Assembly: GCA_963775185.1 (NCBI GenBank)
Contig: CAVZIE010000031.1
Span: 248,001-312,000 of the forward strand
Length of the DNA stretch: 64,000 nucleotides
Reading direction: 5' to 3'
Origin: JAPSGB01 sp963775185
GTDB taxonomy: Bacteria; Myxococcota_A; Polyangia; Polyangiales; Polyangiaceae
Position numbers and translations under genes: made by a program. Positions 8,329-17,027 of this stretch are shown here, piece by piece (within the stretch, counting starts at the first letter, position 1; the number at the start of each line of letters is the position of its first letter). Under the pieces are notes generated by a model. The model made no database searches. It worked only from the letters and a program-made list of their open reading frames with translations, and was not told the origin of the DNA.

Positions 8329-10335
8329 ATGAGGGCAGCGGCGTGGCTGGTCGGGGCGGCGCTCGGCGCCTTGTGGGTGGGCGCGTGCGGCAGCAGCGAC
8401 GACGCGGGCCCCGGCGCCGGCGGCAGCAGCGGCGCTGCCGGCGCCGCGGGAAGCGCGGGCATGGCGGGCGCCGACGCCGGGGGTGCTGCCGGCGCGCTCG
8501 CGTTCTGCGACGGGTCGACGTCGGTGATCTACGATCCGACGGCGCACACCATCGACGCGTTTCCCGACGACTATTTCACGCAGGACGACGCGAGCGCTGT
8601 GACCGGCCTGCGCGTGCACACCAAGCTGGGCGACAACCTCGACGTGCCGGCGAGCGCCCAGACGTTCGCGAGCGTGTTCGACGACCTGTCGACGCTCGAC
8701 GGGTTCGGGACCACGTCGGCGGAGTACCTCCAGTTCACCGCGCCGCTCGATCCAGCGAGCTTGCCGGCGAGCGGCGACGGATCGGGGAAGGCGACCGACT
8801 CCGTGCTGCTCGTGAAGCTGGGCGACACCCCCGAGCTGGTGTCGTTCCAGTGGGAACAGCTACCCGAGGCGCAAGGTGATCCACACACGACGCTCGTGAT
8901 CGATCCCATGCTGCCGTTGACGCCCAAGGCGCGCTACGGGCTCGTGGTCACCACCGCAGCCAAGGACGCGAGCGGCGGCTGCATCGCGCCCTCGCCGGTG
9001 ATGCGCTCGCTGCTCGACGGGTCGGCGAGCGACCCGGCGCTGGCACGCCTGTCCGGGCGCTACACCGACCTGATGAAGGCGCTCGCGACGCTTGGCGCGG
9101 TCAAGCGCGCGGACGAGATCAGCGCAGCCGTGGTGTTCACGACCGAGCACACTGTTGAAGACAGTATCGCGATCGCGAAGGACATCCGTACCCGAACGCC
9201 CGCCTACACCGCGACCGGCGCGTGCACCGATCCCGGCGGCACCTATCTCGTGTGCGAGGGCACGTTCCCCGCAGGCGACTATCGCAAGAACCGTCGCGGC
9301 ATCGTCGATGGCGATCCCACGCCTCAAGACAACTACACACTGCCGGTCACCACGTATCTGCCCAAGACGAAGCCCGCGAGCGGGCAGTTTCCCACCATCA
9401 TCTTCGGGCACGGTCTCAACGGCGACCGTCACCAGGCCGCAGCGCTCGCCGATCTCGCCGCGCCGGAGGGTTACGCGACGGTCGCGATCGACGCGGTCAA
9501 GCACGGCGATCACCCGGACAAGGCGACGCTCAACGCGGCAGTGGATTTCTTCGGCATCTCGCTGGCCAGCGGCGTCGACGCGATCAAGCTTCGCGACAAC
9601 TGGCGGCAGTCCACGTACGACAAGCTGCAGCTATTGGAAATGCTGCGGCCCGGCGTCGACGTCGACGGTGACTCGAAGCCCGACGTGGGGATCGACAAGC
9701 TCGTGTACCTCGGCGTGAGCCTCGGCGGCATCATGTCATCGGAGTTCCTGGCGTTCGCGCCGGAGGTACAGGTCGGGATCCCGATCGTTCCCGGCGCGCG
9801 CGTCGTCGACATCATCAAGGACGGCCAGCAGTTCAGCGCCATCATCTCGCTGTTGCGCGGGTCGAACACCGACGGCGCGATTGTCCGCTTCTTCCCGGTC
9901 GTGCAGAGCATCGTCGATCGCGGCGATGCCGGCGCCTACACGCAGCACATCGTCTCGGATCGTCTACCGGGCTTCGACGGGAAGAAGCCGCAAGTCCTCA
10001 TGCAGATGGTGTTGAACGACGACACTGTACCGAACTCTACGAACCTGTTCTTCGCGCGCGGGCTCGGTGTGCCGCACGTCGGCGACGAGCTGCTCCACGT
10101 GGGCACGATCCCCTACGAGCCGACGTTGCCGGTGAGCGCCAACCTCGACGCGAGCCACACCGGCGGCATGTTCCAGTTCGACGTGCTCGCCGACGGAACG
10201 AGCCCCGCCACGCACAGCAGCATCGCTGCCGATCCGGTCGCGATCGACCAGACGCTCCACTTCATCGACACGTACTACGCCAGCGGCGTGTCGGAGATCC
10301 TCGACCCGTACCGCGATCTCGGCATCAAGCCCTAG
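8329..10335 (+). CDS. Lipase-like alpha/beta-hydrolase lipoprotein
   Basis: The 668-residue protein has a lipoprotein signal (lipobox VGAC, Cys20), then a Gly/Ala/Ser tether (about residues 21-57). The remainder resembles the large surface lipases of the VolA / Pla-1/cef type: an N-terminal beta-rich part and a C-terminal alpha/beta-hydrolase domain. In the latter GHGLNGD probably forms the oxyanion site, GVSLGGI carries the nucleophilic Ser, NDDTVPN the acid and ATHSS the His. It is likely an outer-membrane-anchored esterase or phospholipase; substrate is unknown. GGAAGGAG (8314-8321) precedes the ATG at 8329. It converges on the Gly-rich lipoprotein gene, whose stop is 7 bases away. Confidence 0.85.
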   Translation: MRAAAWLVGAALGALWVGACGSSDDAGPGAGGSSGAAGAAGSAGMAGADAGGAAGALAFCDGSTSVIYDPTAHTIDAFPDDYFTQDDASAVTGLRVHTKLGDNLDVPASAQTFASVFDDLSTLDGFGTTSAEYLQFTAPLDPASLPASGDGSGKATDSVLLVKLGDTPELVSFQWEQLPEAQGDPHTTLVIDPMLPLTPKARYGLVVTTAAKDASGGCIAPSPVMRSLLDGSASDPALARLSGRYTDLMKALATLGAVKRADEISAAVVFTTEHTVEDSIAIAKDIRTRTPAYTATGACTDPGGTYLVCEGTFPAGDYRKNRRGIVDGDPTPQDNYTLPVTTYLPKTKPASGQFPTIIFGHGLNGDRHQAAALADLAAPEGYATVAIDAVKHGDHPDKATLNAAVDFFGISLASGVDAIKLRDNWRQSTYDKLQLLEMLRPGVDVDGDSKPDVGIDKLVYLGVSLGGIMSSEFLAFAPEVQVGIPIVPGARVVDIIKDGQQFSAIISLLRGSNTDGAIVRFFPVVQSIVDRGDAGAYTQHIVSDRLPGFDGKKPQVLMQMVLNDDTVPNSTNLFFARGLGVPHVGDELLHVGTIPYEPTLPVSANLDASHTGGMFQFDVLADGTSPATHSSIAADPVAIDQTLHFIDTYYASGVSEILDPYRDLGIKP

Positions 10336-10342
10336 TCGCCGG

Positions 10343-11130
10343 TCAGCAGCCCTGCGGCTGGACGCCGAAACTGCTCGGGTCGACGCAGCCCAGGCCCAGG
10401 AACGTGTCCATGTAGCCGCACACGTGCGCGGCATTGCAGCAGCCGTTGCAGGGGGAAGCCCTGGAAGTTCAAGGGCGGGCAGTTCGGGTCGAGCGTGCCG
10501 GGCTGGTTCTTCGGCGCGCAGACACCTTGCAGGTTGAAGCCGCAGTTCCCGTCGCCGCCGCAGCAGCCCGGAACGAACCCGCTGCCGCCCGACGGGCATT
10601 GCTGGTCGGACGTGCACGCCTGCCCGCCGCCGGAGCCGCCGGCCGCCGCTGGACCCGCCCGCGCCGCCGAAGCTCGAGCCGCCGGTTCCCGACCCGCCGG
10701 TGCCGCCCGCGCCGCCGAAGCCCGAGCCGCCGGTGCCCGCGCCGCCGGTGCCGCCCGCGCCGCCGAAGCCCGAGCCGCCGGTGCCCGCGCCGCCGGTGCC
10801 GCCCGCGCCGCCGAAGCCCGAGCCGCCGGTGCCCGCGGTGCTCCCGGCAGAGCCGCCGGTGCCGCTCGCGCACTGGGCCAGGCACTGACTTTCGCTCGTC
10901 CCGCCGCACACGCACGCGTCGTAGCAAGCCGTGCACTTGCTGCAGTCCGGTGCTTGCGTGCACCCCGGGGATCCGGAGCCGCTCGCGCCGGACCCGCCCG
11001 TTCCGCCGGCTCCGCCGGAGTTGCCGTTGAACAGCGAGCTGTCGCTGCTACCGCCGCAGCCCGCCGAGAGCACCATCGCCAGACCTGCTGCCAGCCCAAG
11101 CGCGCCCGTTCGTCGAACGAAGGGAATCAT
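10343..11130 (-). CDS. Gly-rich Cys-containing lipoprotein, frame broken twice
   Basis: The start at 11130 gives a lipoprotein signal (VLSAGC), a short Cys-rich segment (CTQAPDCSKCTACYDACVCG), then a Gly-rich array of about four GTGGSGFGGAGGTGGA units. The frame then breaks near 10635-10665; the next frame reads QACTSDQQCPSGG and FVPGCCGGDGNCGFNLQG. It breaks again in the G run 10451-10455, and the third frame reads CNGCCNAAHVCGYMDTFLGL to a TGA at 10343-10345. Each break is cured by removing one base, and all three segments share the same Cys-rich style, so I treat this as one gene of about 260 residues. Function unknown; probably cell-surface. Confidence 0.7.
10657..10838. repeat. 48-bp tandem repeat inside the Gly-rich lipoprotein gene
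   Basis: Units begin at 10705, 10753 and 10801, with a more diverged unit before (10657). Each encodes 16 residues, GTGGSGFGGAGGTGGA on the minus strand. The period is a multiple of three, so copy number can change without shifting the frame. Such arrays expand and contract by slipped replication and are also a place where assemblies go wrong. Confidence 0.85.
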
Positions 11131-11249
11131 CCGAGCACTTTTCGGCGGTCGAGCGCTGTGCGGCAAGCCGCAACGGCCTCGAGCGGCGAGAACGGTGGGA
11201 GCATGTCCCACGTATTTACGCTGGACCGGAAAAGTTCCTTGGTCGGCGT

Positions 11250-12149
11250 TCAGCGCGGGCGCCGGCGGGGTTGCTCCTGCACCAGGCCTTGATCGAGCGG
11301 CCACACCACGGGTGGCACCGGGTTGCCCGGGCGCGCCAGCAGGAAGCCCTGGCCGAACTGGGCGCCGGTGTCGCGCAGGGCCTTGAGCTCGTCCAGCGTC
11401 TCGATGCCCTCGCCGACAACCTTCGCGCCGAGCTCGTCGAACAGCTGCACGAGATGGCGCACGAGCGTCTGCTGCCGCTTGCTCTTGTCGATGCCGGCGA
11501 CCAGCGCGATGTCCAACTTGACGATACGGGGCTCGAGATCGAGCACGCGCTTGAGGTTCGAATGGCCGGCGCCGAGATCGTCGATCACCAGGAACGAGCC
11601 GGTCCGCGTGCACACGTCTTTCAGCACGTTCATGCACAGATCGAAGTACTCGAAGGCGGCGGCCTCCGTGACCTCGAGGTACACCGCCGCGTCATGGAAG
11701 CTCAGCGGATCGTCGGGTCGTACCAGCCAGCGCGACGTGAGCTCGCTCGGATGGATGTTCACGAACACCGGGATGCTGGGGCACGAGCCGAACGTGACCT
11801 CGCGGATTATCCGGCCTAGTCGCCCGGTCGCGCTCTCGCGCACCGCCGCGTCGAACAGCACGCCGGGATTCGGGAACTCCGGACGACGCGGCCGGGCCAG
11901 CGCTTCCACCGCGAACAGGCCGCCGTGCGTGAGGTTCACGATGGGCTGGAACGCGATCCCCATGTCCTCGATGGTCAGGCTGCGCACCGAGCCGACCGGC
12001 GGCAGGCTGCGAGTCCGCGGCGGGACGCTGCGCGGCCGGGGTGGATTGCTGCGGCTACGCGGCGGATTGCTGTGCGACCGCGGAGCATTGCTCCGCAAGG
12101 ACTCGAGATCCTCGCCGTTCAGTGTCCACTTCAGTCGTCGCGTCGCCAC
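11250..12149 (-). CDS. EAL-domain protein (cyclic-di-GMP phosphodiesterase family)
   Basis: The 299-residue protein starts with about 55 Arg/Ser/Pro-rich residues holding five repeats of the type PPRxRSxPP, then a single EAL domain. The signature reads VEALAR rather than EALLR. Other catalytic or metal-binding positions look conserved: FVNIHP, YLEVTE, IDDLGAGHSNL, VKLD, GEGIE and a final GQGFLLARP. It may therefore hydrolyse c-di-GMP, with some doubt because of the altered motif. No sensor or GGDEF domain is present, so the basic N-terminal repeat may bind nucleic acid or a partner. The GTG at 12149 sits in front of MATRRLKW; the first ATG would cut into the repeats. It precedes no partner gene and is flanked by fumC on the same strand. 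Confidence 0.82.
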   Translation of the reverse strand: MATRRLKWTLNGEDLESLRSNAPRSHSNPPRSRSNPPRPRSVPPRTRSLPPVGSVRSLTIEDMGIAFQPIVNLTHGGLFAVEALARPRRPEFPNPGVLFDAAVRESATGRLGRIIREVTFGSCPSIPVFVNIHPSELTSRWLVRPDDPLSFHDAAVYLEVTEAAAFEYFDLCMNVLKDVCTRTGSFLVIDDLGAGHSNLKRVLDLEPRIVKLDIALVAGIDKSKRQQTLVRHLVQLFDELGAKVVGEGIETLDELKALRDTGAQFGQGFLLARPGNPVPPVVWPLDQGLVQEQPRRRPR

Positions 12150-12219
12150 GATCGTGCCTACGTCGGATAAAGCCCAATCTAGACGCTAGCATGCGTCGGG
12201 CGCTTTCGGCGAGCAGCAA

Positions 12220-13621
12220 TCACGGCATTTTCGGCCGCGTCATCGCTTCGGGGGACACGAGGCGATCGAAGTCCGCTCCGGACACCAGGCCGAGCGCGGT
12301 TGCTGCAGCGCGCAAGGTGGTCCCGTCGACAAGCGCCTTTTTCGCGACGCGCGCGGCGGCGTCGTAGCCGATGTGCGGGGTGAGCGCGGTGACCAGCATC
12401 AGCGAGCGCTCCAGCAGCGCGGCGATGCGCGTTCGTGTCTGGCTCGATACCCACGGCGCAGTGCCGGCGGAAGCTGTCGCAGGCGTCGCCGAGCAAGCGC
12501 GCGTTCATCAGGAAGGCGTGGGCGATGAGCGGCTTCTGGACGTTCAGCTCGAAGTTGCCCGAGGCGCCGGCGATGGCGATCGCCGCGTCGTTTCCCATCA
12601 CCTGGGCGCACGCCATGACCAGCGCTTCGGCCTGGGTCGGGTTCACCTTGCCCGGCATGATCGAGCTTCCGGGTTCGTTCGCCGGAATCGCGATCTCGCC
12701 GATGCCGCAGCGCGGGCCGGAGGCGAGCCAGCGGACGTCGTTCGCTATCTTGGTCAGCGACACGGCGAGCGTCCTCAAGGCGCCGCTGGCGAAGACGACC
12801 GCGTCGTGCGCGGCGAGCGCCTCGAACTTGTCCGGCGCGCTCGTGAGCGGCTGTCCGGTGATGCGCGCGAGCTTGTCCGCTGCGAGCGCCGCGAATTCCG
12901 GGTGTGTGTTCAGACCCGTGCCGACGGCCGTTCCACCCAGGGCGAGCTCCGCCAGATGCGGCACGGCGCTCTCGAGGTGACGTGCGCCGTGTTCGAGCTG
13001 GGCCGCCCAGCCGCCAATCTCCTGCCCGAGCGTCAGCGGCGTCGCGTCCATCAGGTGCGTGCGTCCGATCTTCACCACGTCGGTGAAGGCCGCCGACTTC
13101 TCCGCCAGCGTGGTCGCGAGTGCGCGCACGCGAGGCAGCACGCGCTCGCGCACGGCTCGCGTCGCCGCGACCGACAGCGCCGTCGGGAACACGTCGTTGG
13201 ACGACTGTCCGCGATTGACGTGATCGTTGGGGTGGACGACCCGGGCCTCCCCGCGGCCGCCGCCCAGGAGCTCGCTGGCACGGTTCGCGAGGACCTCGTT
13301 CATGTTCATGTTCGTCTGGGTGCCGCTGCCGGTCTGCCAGACGACGAGCGGGAACTCGTCGGGATGGTCGCCGGCGGCGACCTCCGCCGCGGCCCGCGCG
13401 ATGGCGTCGCCCAGGGCCGGGTCGAGGATGCCGAGCTCGACGTTGGTCTGGGCCGCCGCGAGCTTGACCTCCGCCAGCGCCCGGATCAGCTCCGGCGGCA
13501 TGCGCTCGCCGGAGATCGTGAAATGTTCAAGACTTCGCTGCGTCTGGGCGCCCCAGAGGCGGCTCGCCGGGACCTCGATCGGCCCGAAGGTGTCGTACTC
13601 GGTGCGCGTCCTGTCTGCCAT
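12220..13621 (-). CDS. fumC: Class II fumarate hydratase; one frame break near the C-terminus
   Basis: This enzyme interconverts fumarate and L-malate in the TCA cycle. Visible motifs are TGSGTQTNMN, HPNDHVNRGQSSND, GRTHLMDATP and the superfamily signature GSSIMPGKVNP. After GIEPD the frame changes: the next frame continues exactly as expected for FumC (RTRIAALLERSLMLVTAL, then HIGYDAAARVAKKA and a stop at 12220). Removing one base near 12434-12441 restores the protein to about 467 residues. The reading that ignores the break would add an Arg-rich nonsense tail to 12179. The ATG at 13621 follows GTGGGAG. I regard the enzyme as intact in the organism. Confidence 0.9.
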
Positions 13622-13682
13622 CTCCCACAGCTGCACACTCCGTCGCCGTGGATCAGAGATCCTCGATATTCTGCACGGGGAT

Positions 13683-13711
13683 TTGACCGGATCGCGCTCG
13701 GTAGCTACGAA
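13683..13711 (+). promoter_or_regulatory. Possible sigma70 promoter placing transcription start at the transglycosylase ATG
   Basis: TTGACC (13683-13688) and TACGAA (13706-13711) are separated by 17 bases. A transcript would begin around 13718, at or next to the ATG (13719), with no room for a ribosome-binding site. The -10 is weak (three or four matches). See the finding on leaderless candidates. Confidence 0.3.
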
Positions 13712-13718
13712 TCCAGCC

Positions 13719-16208
13719 ATGCCCGGGGTCCGCACCGTCGTCCGGGCGCTCGTCGTGACGACCGCGCTCGGCGCTGGCGCCGCGAACGCGAGCGCTGCGC
13801 CGAGCTCGCAGAAGAGCGAGTCGGCGAAGGCGCCGCCTGCAGCCGCTGCGCCCAAGCCCGCCGCCCGCAAGGCGAGCGAGCACAAGCCGAGCGCTCACAA
13901 GAGCGAGCACAAGCCGAGCGCTCACAAGAGCGAGCACAAGCCGAGCGCTCACAAGAGCGAGCACAAGCCGAGCGCTCACAAGAGCGAGCACAAGCCGAGC
14001 GCCCACAAGAGCGAACACGAGGCGAGCGCTCACAAGGCGAGCGAGCACCAGGCGACCGCGCGCAAGAGCGAGCCCAACGCGAACGAGCGCCCGGGCGGGC
14101 ACGAGACGGCGCATGCGCCGGCGGTCGGGCCGGGTGCCGGAGCAGGGCAACGAAGCGTAGCGCCGGTCGCGCATGCCGAGCCCGCGAAGCAAACCCAGCC
14201 CGAGCCGACGCCGCCGCCCAGGCCGGTCGCCGAGAGCGGCAGGAAGGCGTACCAGAAGGGGCGCCCCCCGCGTCGTCCGAACGCGTCGCTGCCGGCCGGT
14301 GCTGAACGTCCGCAGCCGAACGACACGGCACGCGAGCAGATCGCCGGCGGCCCGACCGACGACGTGGCGAAGGCCGGCGCCGACGACCCCGAGCTGCGGG
14401 CGCTCGACGAAGCCGACCACGTGCTGTTCCCGAAGGTGCTCGACGGCGCGACGTCCGGCTGGTCGTGGGATCTGCCCAAGCCCGTCGATCGCGGCGGCGC
14501 GGAGGTCGTCGCCTCGGGATTGCCGCCCGACGTGCAAGGCAAGCCGTCGGCGGAAGACGAGGGCGCGGCGATCAAGGCGGAGTGGTTGCGCAGCTTGAGC
14601 ATGCCAAACCTCCCGGTTCGCCTCGACGAGCGCGTCGTGAAGTACCTCGAGTTCTATCGCGACACCGCGCGCGGCAAGGCGATTGCGCGGGTGTGGGCGA
14701 AGAAGAGCGGGCGCTACGCGCCGGCGATCAAGGCGGAGCTCGCGAAGGCGGGGCTGCCGACGGATCTGGTCTGGCTGTCGCTGATCGAGAGCGGTCACAA
14801 CCCGACCATCGTCTCGCCCGCCGGCGCCGCCGGGTTGTGGCAGTTCATGCCCGAGGCGGGGCGGCTGTACGGACTCGCCGTCGATCGCTGGGTCGACGAG
14901 CGGCTCGATCCGGAGCGCGAGACCGAGGCCGCGATTCGCTATCTGTCGGACCTGCATCGCCGCTTCGGCAACTGGGAGCTCGCGATGGCCGCCTACAACA
15001 TGGGCTACGGCGGGTTGTCGCGGGCGATCCGCAAGTTCAACAGCAACGACTTCTGGGAGCTGTCCCGGTACGAGGCCGGCATCCCCTGGGAAACCACGCT
15101 GTACGTTCCCAAGATCCTGGCGATCGCCATCGTGATGAACAACAAGAAGGCGTTCGGGATCGACAACGTGACGCCCGCCGCGCCGGTCGGGTTCGACACC
15201 GTGTTGGTCGTGCCGGGCACGCCGATGTCGCAGGTCGCGCAGGCCGCCGGAACCGACCAGAGCACGCTCGCCGGGTTGAACCCGGCGTACCTCGCCGAGC
15301 GCACGCCGCCGCGACGTCCCGGCGCGCGCAAGCAGTTGTGGCCCGTCCACGTGCCGCGCGGCAGCGCGCCCGTCGCGACGCGGCGCCTGGCCCACGTCTC
15401 CCAGGACGCATCGCTCGAGGCCTACGTGGTCCGTTTCGGCGACACCCTCGCGACCATCGCCGGCGCGCGTCGCACGAGCGAGTCGCGCATCCGCGGTGTC
15501 AACGAGATCGATCGCGACGAGACGCTCGTGCCGGGCACGGTGCTGCTCGTGCCGCGCGTGGCGCGCAGCCCGGCGTCGGCCGACGACGACAAGCCGGACG
15601 TGGTCGTGGTGCCGCCGCGGCAGTTCTCGTACGCGGATCGCGATCGGATATTTTACCGCGTGCTTCCCGGCGACACCCTCGGTCGCATCGCGCGCGCGTT
15701 CGGTGCGACTCGCGCCGAGGTCACGGCGTGGAATTCCCTGGACCGTTCAGCGCGCCTGCAGTCGGGCATGGTGCTGAGCGTGTTCGCGAGGAAGGGCGCG
15801 GATCTGTCCCACGTGCGTCACATCAGCGAGAGCGACACGCGCGTGCTCGTCGCCGGCAGCCACGAGTTCTACGACTACTTCGAGGCGCAGAAGGGCAATC
15901 GCCGTATCCTCGTGACTGTCAAGTCGGGCGACACGGTTGCCGGCATCGGCAAGCGCTACGGCATGAGCGTCGGCTGGATGGAGCGCGTGAACCGCTTCTC
16001 GCGACACAAGAAGCTCAAGCCCGGCGACAAGGTCGTCGTGTACACCAAGCTCGCGAGCTCCGGCTCGCCGGTGGCCGACGAGGTGAAGGCCGAGCCGCTG
16101 GCGCCCGCCGAGCCGCCGCGCCCCGAAGCGCTCCCGCCGGTCGCCGAATCCGCCGCGACCGGGTCGCCCGCGACGGCAGCCGCTGCGGCAGCCGCTCCAC
16201 AAGGTTGA
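13719..16208 (+). CDS. Lytic transglycosylase with LysM domains (MltD-like)
   Basis: The 829-residue secreted protein has an N-terminal signal (to about residue 26), a long low-complexity region with six SEHKPSAHK units (residues 53-106) and Pro-rich spacer, then a lytic transglycosylase domain near residues 330-480. Its catalytic Glu lies in LIESGHNP, followed by SPAGAAGLWQFMPEAGRLYG and AAYNMGYGG as in MltD. Three C-terminal LysM modules follow (starting about YVVRFGDTLATIAG, YRVLPGDTLGRIAR and VTVKSGDTVAGIGK), which bind peptidoglycan. It would cleave glycan strands with anhydromuramyl formation. The His/Lys-rich array might bind metal or polyanions. The ATG at 13719 gives a good signal peptide; there is no obvious Shine-Dalgarno. 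Confidence 0.9.
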   Translation: MPGVRTVVRALVVTTALGAGAANASAAPSSQKSESAKAPPAAAAPKPAARKASEHKPSAHKSEHKPSAHKSEHKPSAHKSEHKPSAHKSEHKPSAHKSEHEASAHKASEHQATARKSEPNANERPGGHETAHAPAVGPGAGAGQRSVAPVAHAEPAKQTQPEPTPPPRPVAESGRKAYQKGRPPRRPNASLPAGAERPQPNDTAREQIAGGPTDDVAKAGADDPELRALDEADHVLFPKVLDGATSGWSWDLPKPVDRGGAEVVASGLPPDVQGKPSAEDEGAAIKAEWLRSLSMPNLPVRLDERVVKYLEFYRDTARGKAIARVWAKKSGRYAPAIKAELAKAGLPTDLVWLSLIESGHNPTIVSPAGAAGLWQFMPEAGRLYGLAVDRWVDERLDPERETEAAIRYLSDLHRRFGNWELAMAAYNMGYGGLSRAIRKFNSNDFWELSRYEAGIPWETTLYVPKILAIAIVMNNKKAFGIDNVTPAAPVGFDTVLVVPGTPMSQVAQAAGTDQSTLAGLNPAYLAERTPPRRPGARKQLWPVHVPRGSAPVATRRLAHVSQDASLEAYVVRFGDTLATIAGARRTSESRIRGVNEIDRDETLVPGTVLLVPRVARSPASADDDKPDVVVVPPRQFSYADRDRIFYRVLPGDTLGRIARAFGATRAEVTAWNSLDRSARLQSGMVLSVFARKGADLSHVRHISESDTRVLVAGSHEFYDYFEAQKGNRRILVTVKSGDTVAGIGKRYGMSVGWMERVNRFSRHKKLKPGDKVVVYTKLASSGSPVADEVKAEPLAPAEPPRPEALPPVAESAATGSPATAAAAAAAPQG
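13875..14036. repeat. 27-bp tandem repeat (six units) in the transglycosylase gene
   Basis: Six consecutive 27-base units encode SEHKPSAHK; units 1-4 are identical, unit 5 differs at one silent position and unit 6 is diverged (SEHEASAHK). Near-identity at DNA level shows recent expansion. A seventh, decayed unit follows. Copy number changes would stay in frame and lengthen or shorten a basic, His-rich stalk. Confidence 0.9.
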
Positions 16209-16210
16209 TG

Positions 16211-16234
16211 GGTCTGCCGGTCCGGCGCGGTATC
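16211..16234. repeat. Palindromic repeat copy 3 (single arm)
   Basis: TGCCGGTCCGGCGCGGTATC (16215-16234), preceded by GGTC, matches the family consensus at all but one or two positions. It sits directly after the transglycosylase stop codon and before the next lipoprotein gene. No clear second arm follows. Confidence 0.7.
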
Positions 16235-16279
16235 CCCCGCGGCGGGCCTCGCGGCACGGCGCTTGCAAATCCGCCGGCC

Positions 16280-17005
16280 ATGCGAAGCGCGATGCTGGCG
16301 GCGACGTTGCTGGTTCTGGGCGGCGCGCCAGCGGCGTGTGGAGGGACGTCGAGCGGCGGCGCGGGCGCGGCGGGCAACGACGGCGGAGCCGGTGCCAGCA
16401 GCGGCACCGCGGGCGCGTCCGGGTCCGCGGGCGGCCGCTTCGTCGCCGACCCGGGTTGTCTCGTCGCGGGCGACTGCGGCGCGGGCGAGAGCTGCATCCG
16501 GGTCGTTCCTGATGGCTACGGGCGTTGCGCCGTCCCCGCCGTCGAAGCGACGAGCTGCGTGGCAGGGCCGCCGGGCGACGAGTGTTGTTCGACCGCGGCA
16601 TGCAGCAGCGGGGCGTGCATCCCGACGACCAGCTATCCGAGCGGACCGTGCGGCGGCGGCGGAGCCGACGTCACCAACAAGTGCCTGTCGGACGCGTGCT
16701 CGACCGACGCCGACTGTGCCGCGGGCGAGGTGTGCGCGCCGGCGGGCATCGCCGGTCCGGTGCGCACATGCTTGAACGTGAGCTGCGAACACGACGCCGA
16801 CTGCAGCGCCGAAGCCGGCGGCAAGTGCGTGTGGATCGCCGGTGGATGTTGCGGCGGCGTGGGGTCCGGTTGGGACTTCCGGCCGGGGACGTTGGCCTGC
16901 GCGTACCCCGACGGCGGCTGTCAGAGCGACGCCGCGGACTGCCCGACCGGCGAGTTCTGCGTCATCGACGCCGGTCGCGCGCACTGCGGCGGTGCGTGCC
17001 ACTGA
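16280..17005 (+). CDS. Cys-rich lipoprotein, function unknown
   Basis: The 241-residue product has a lipoprotein signal (lipobox PAAC) and a Gly/Ala/Ser tether (about residues 21-52). The rest is Cys-rich, with several short modules of the form C-x3-CxxDxDC-x2-GExC (for example CSTDADCAAGEVCAPAG and CEHDADCSA) and paired Cys-Cys. Such modules are abundant in myxobacterial secreted proteins and are probably disulphide-stabilised. No catalytic motif is recognised. The ATG at 16280 begins a good signal; the frame remains open far upstream, antisense-like over the transglycosylase gene, which is a high-GC artefact. It follows the transglycosylase after 71 bases and converges with the FadL-type gene. 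Confidence 0.8.
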   Translation: MRSAMLAATLLVLGGAPAACGGTSSGGAGAAGNDGGAGASSGTAGASGSAGGRFVADPGCLVAGDCGAGESCIRVVPDGYGRCAVPAVEATSCVAGPPGDECCSTAACSSGACIPTTSYPSGPCGGGGADVTNKCLSDACSTDADCAAGEVCAPAGIAGPVRTCLNVSCEHDADCSAEAGGKCVWIAGGCCGGVGSGWDFRPGTLACAYPDGGCQSDAADCPTGEFCVIDAGRAHCGGACH

Positions 17006-17027
17006 AGCGCGACCTCCCCGTAGGCCG

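Noticed and set aside
12179..12219. FumC ending at 12179 in the unshifted frame
   Set aside because: That tail is Arg-rich and unlike any fumarase; the shifted frame gives the standard C-terminal domain.
13875..14036. Regular 27-bp direct repeats as a CRISPR array
   Set aside because: There are no spacers: units abut directly and encode an in-frame peptide repeat in a transglycosylase.
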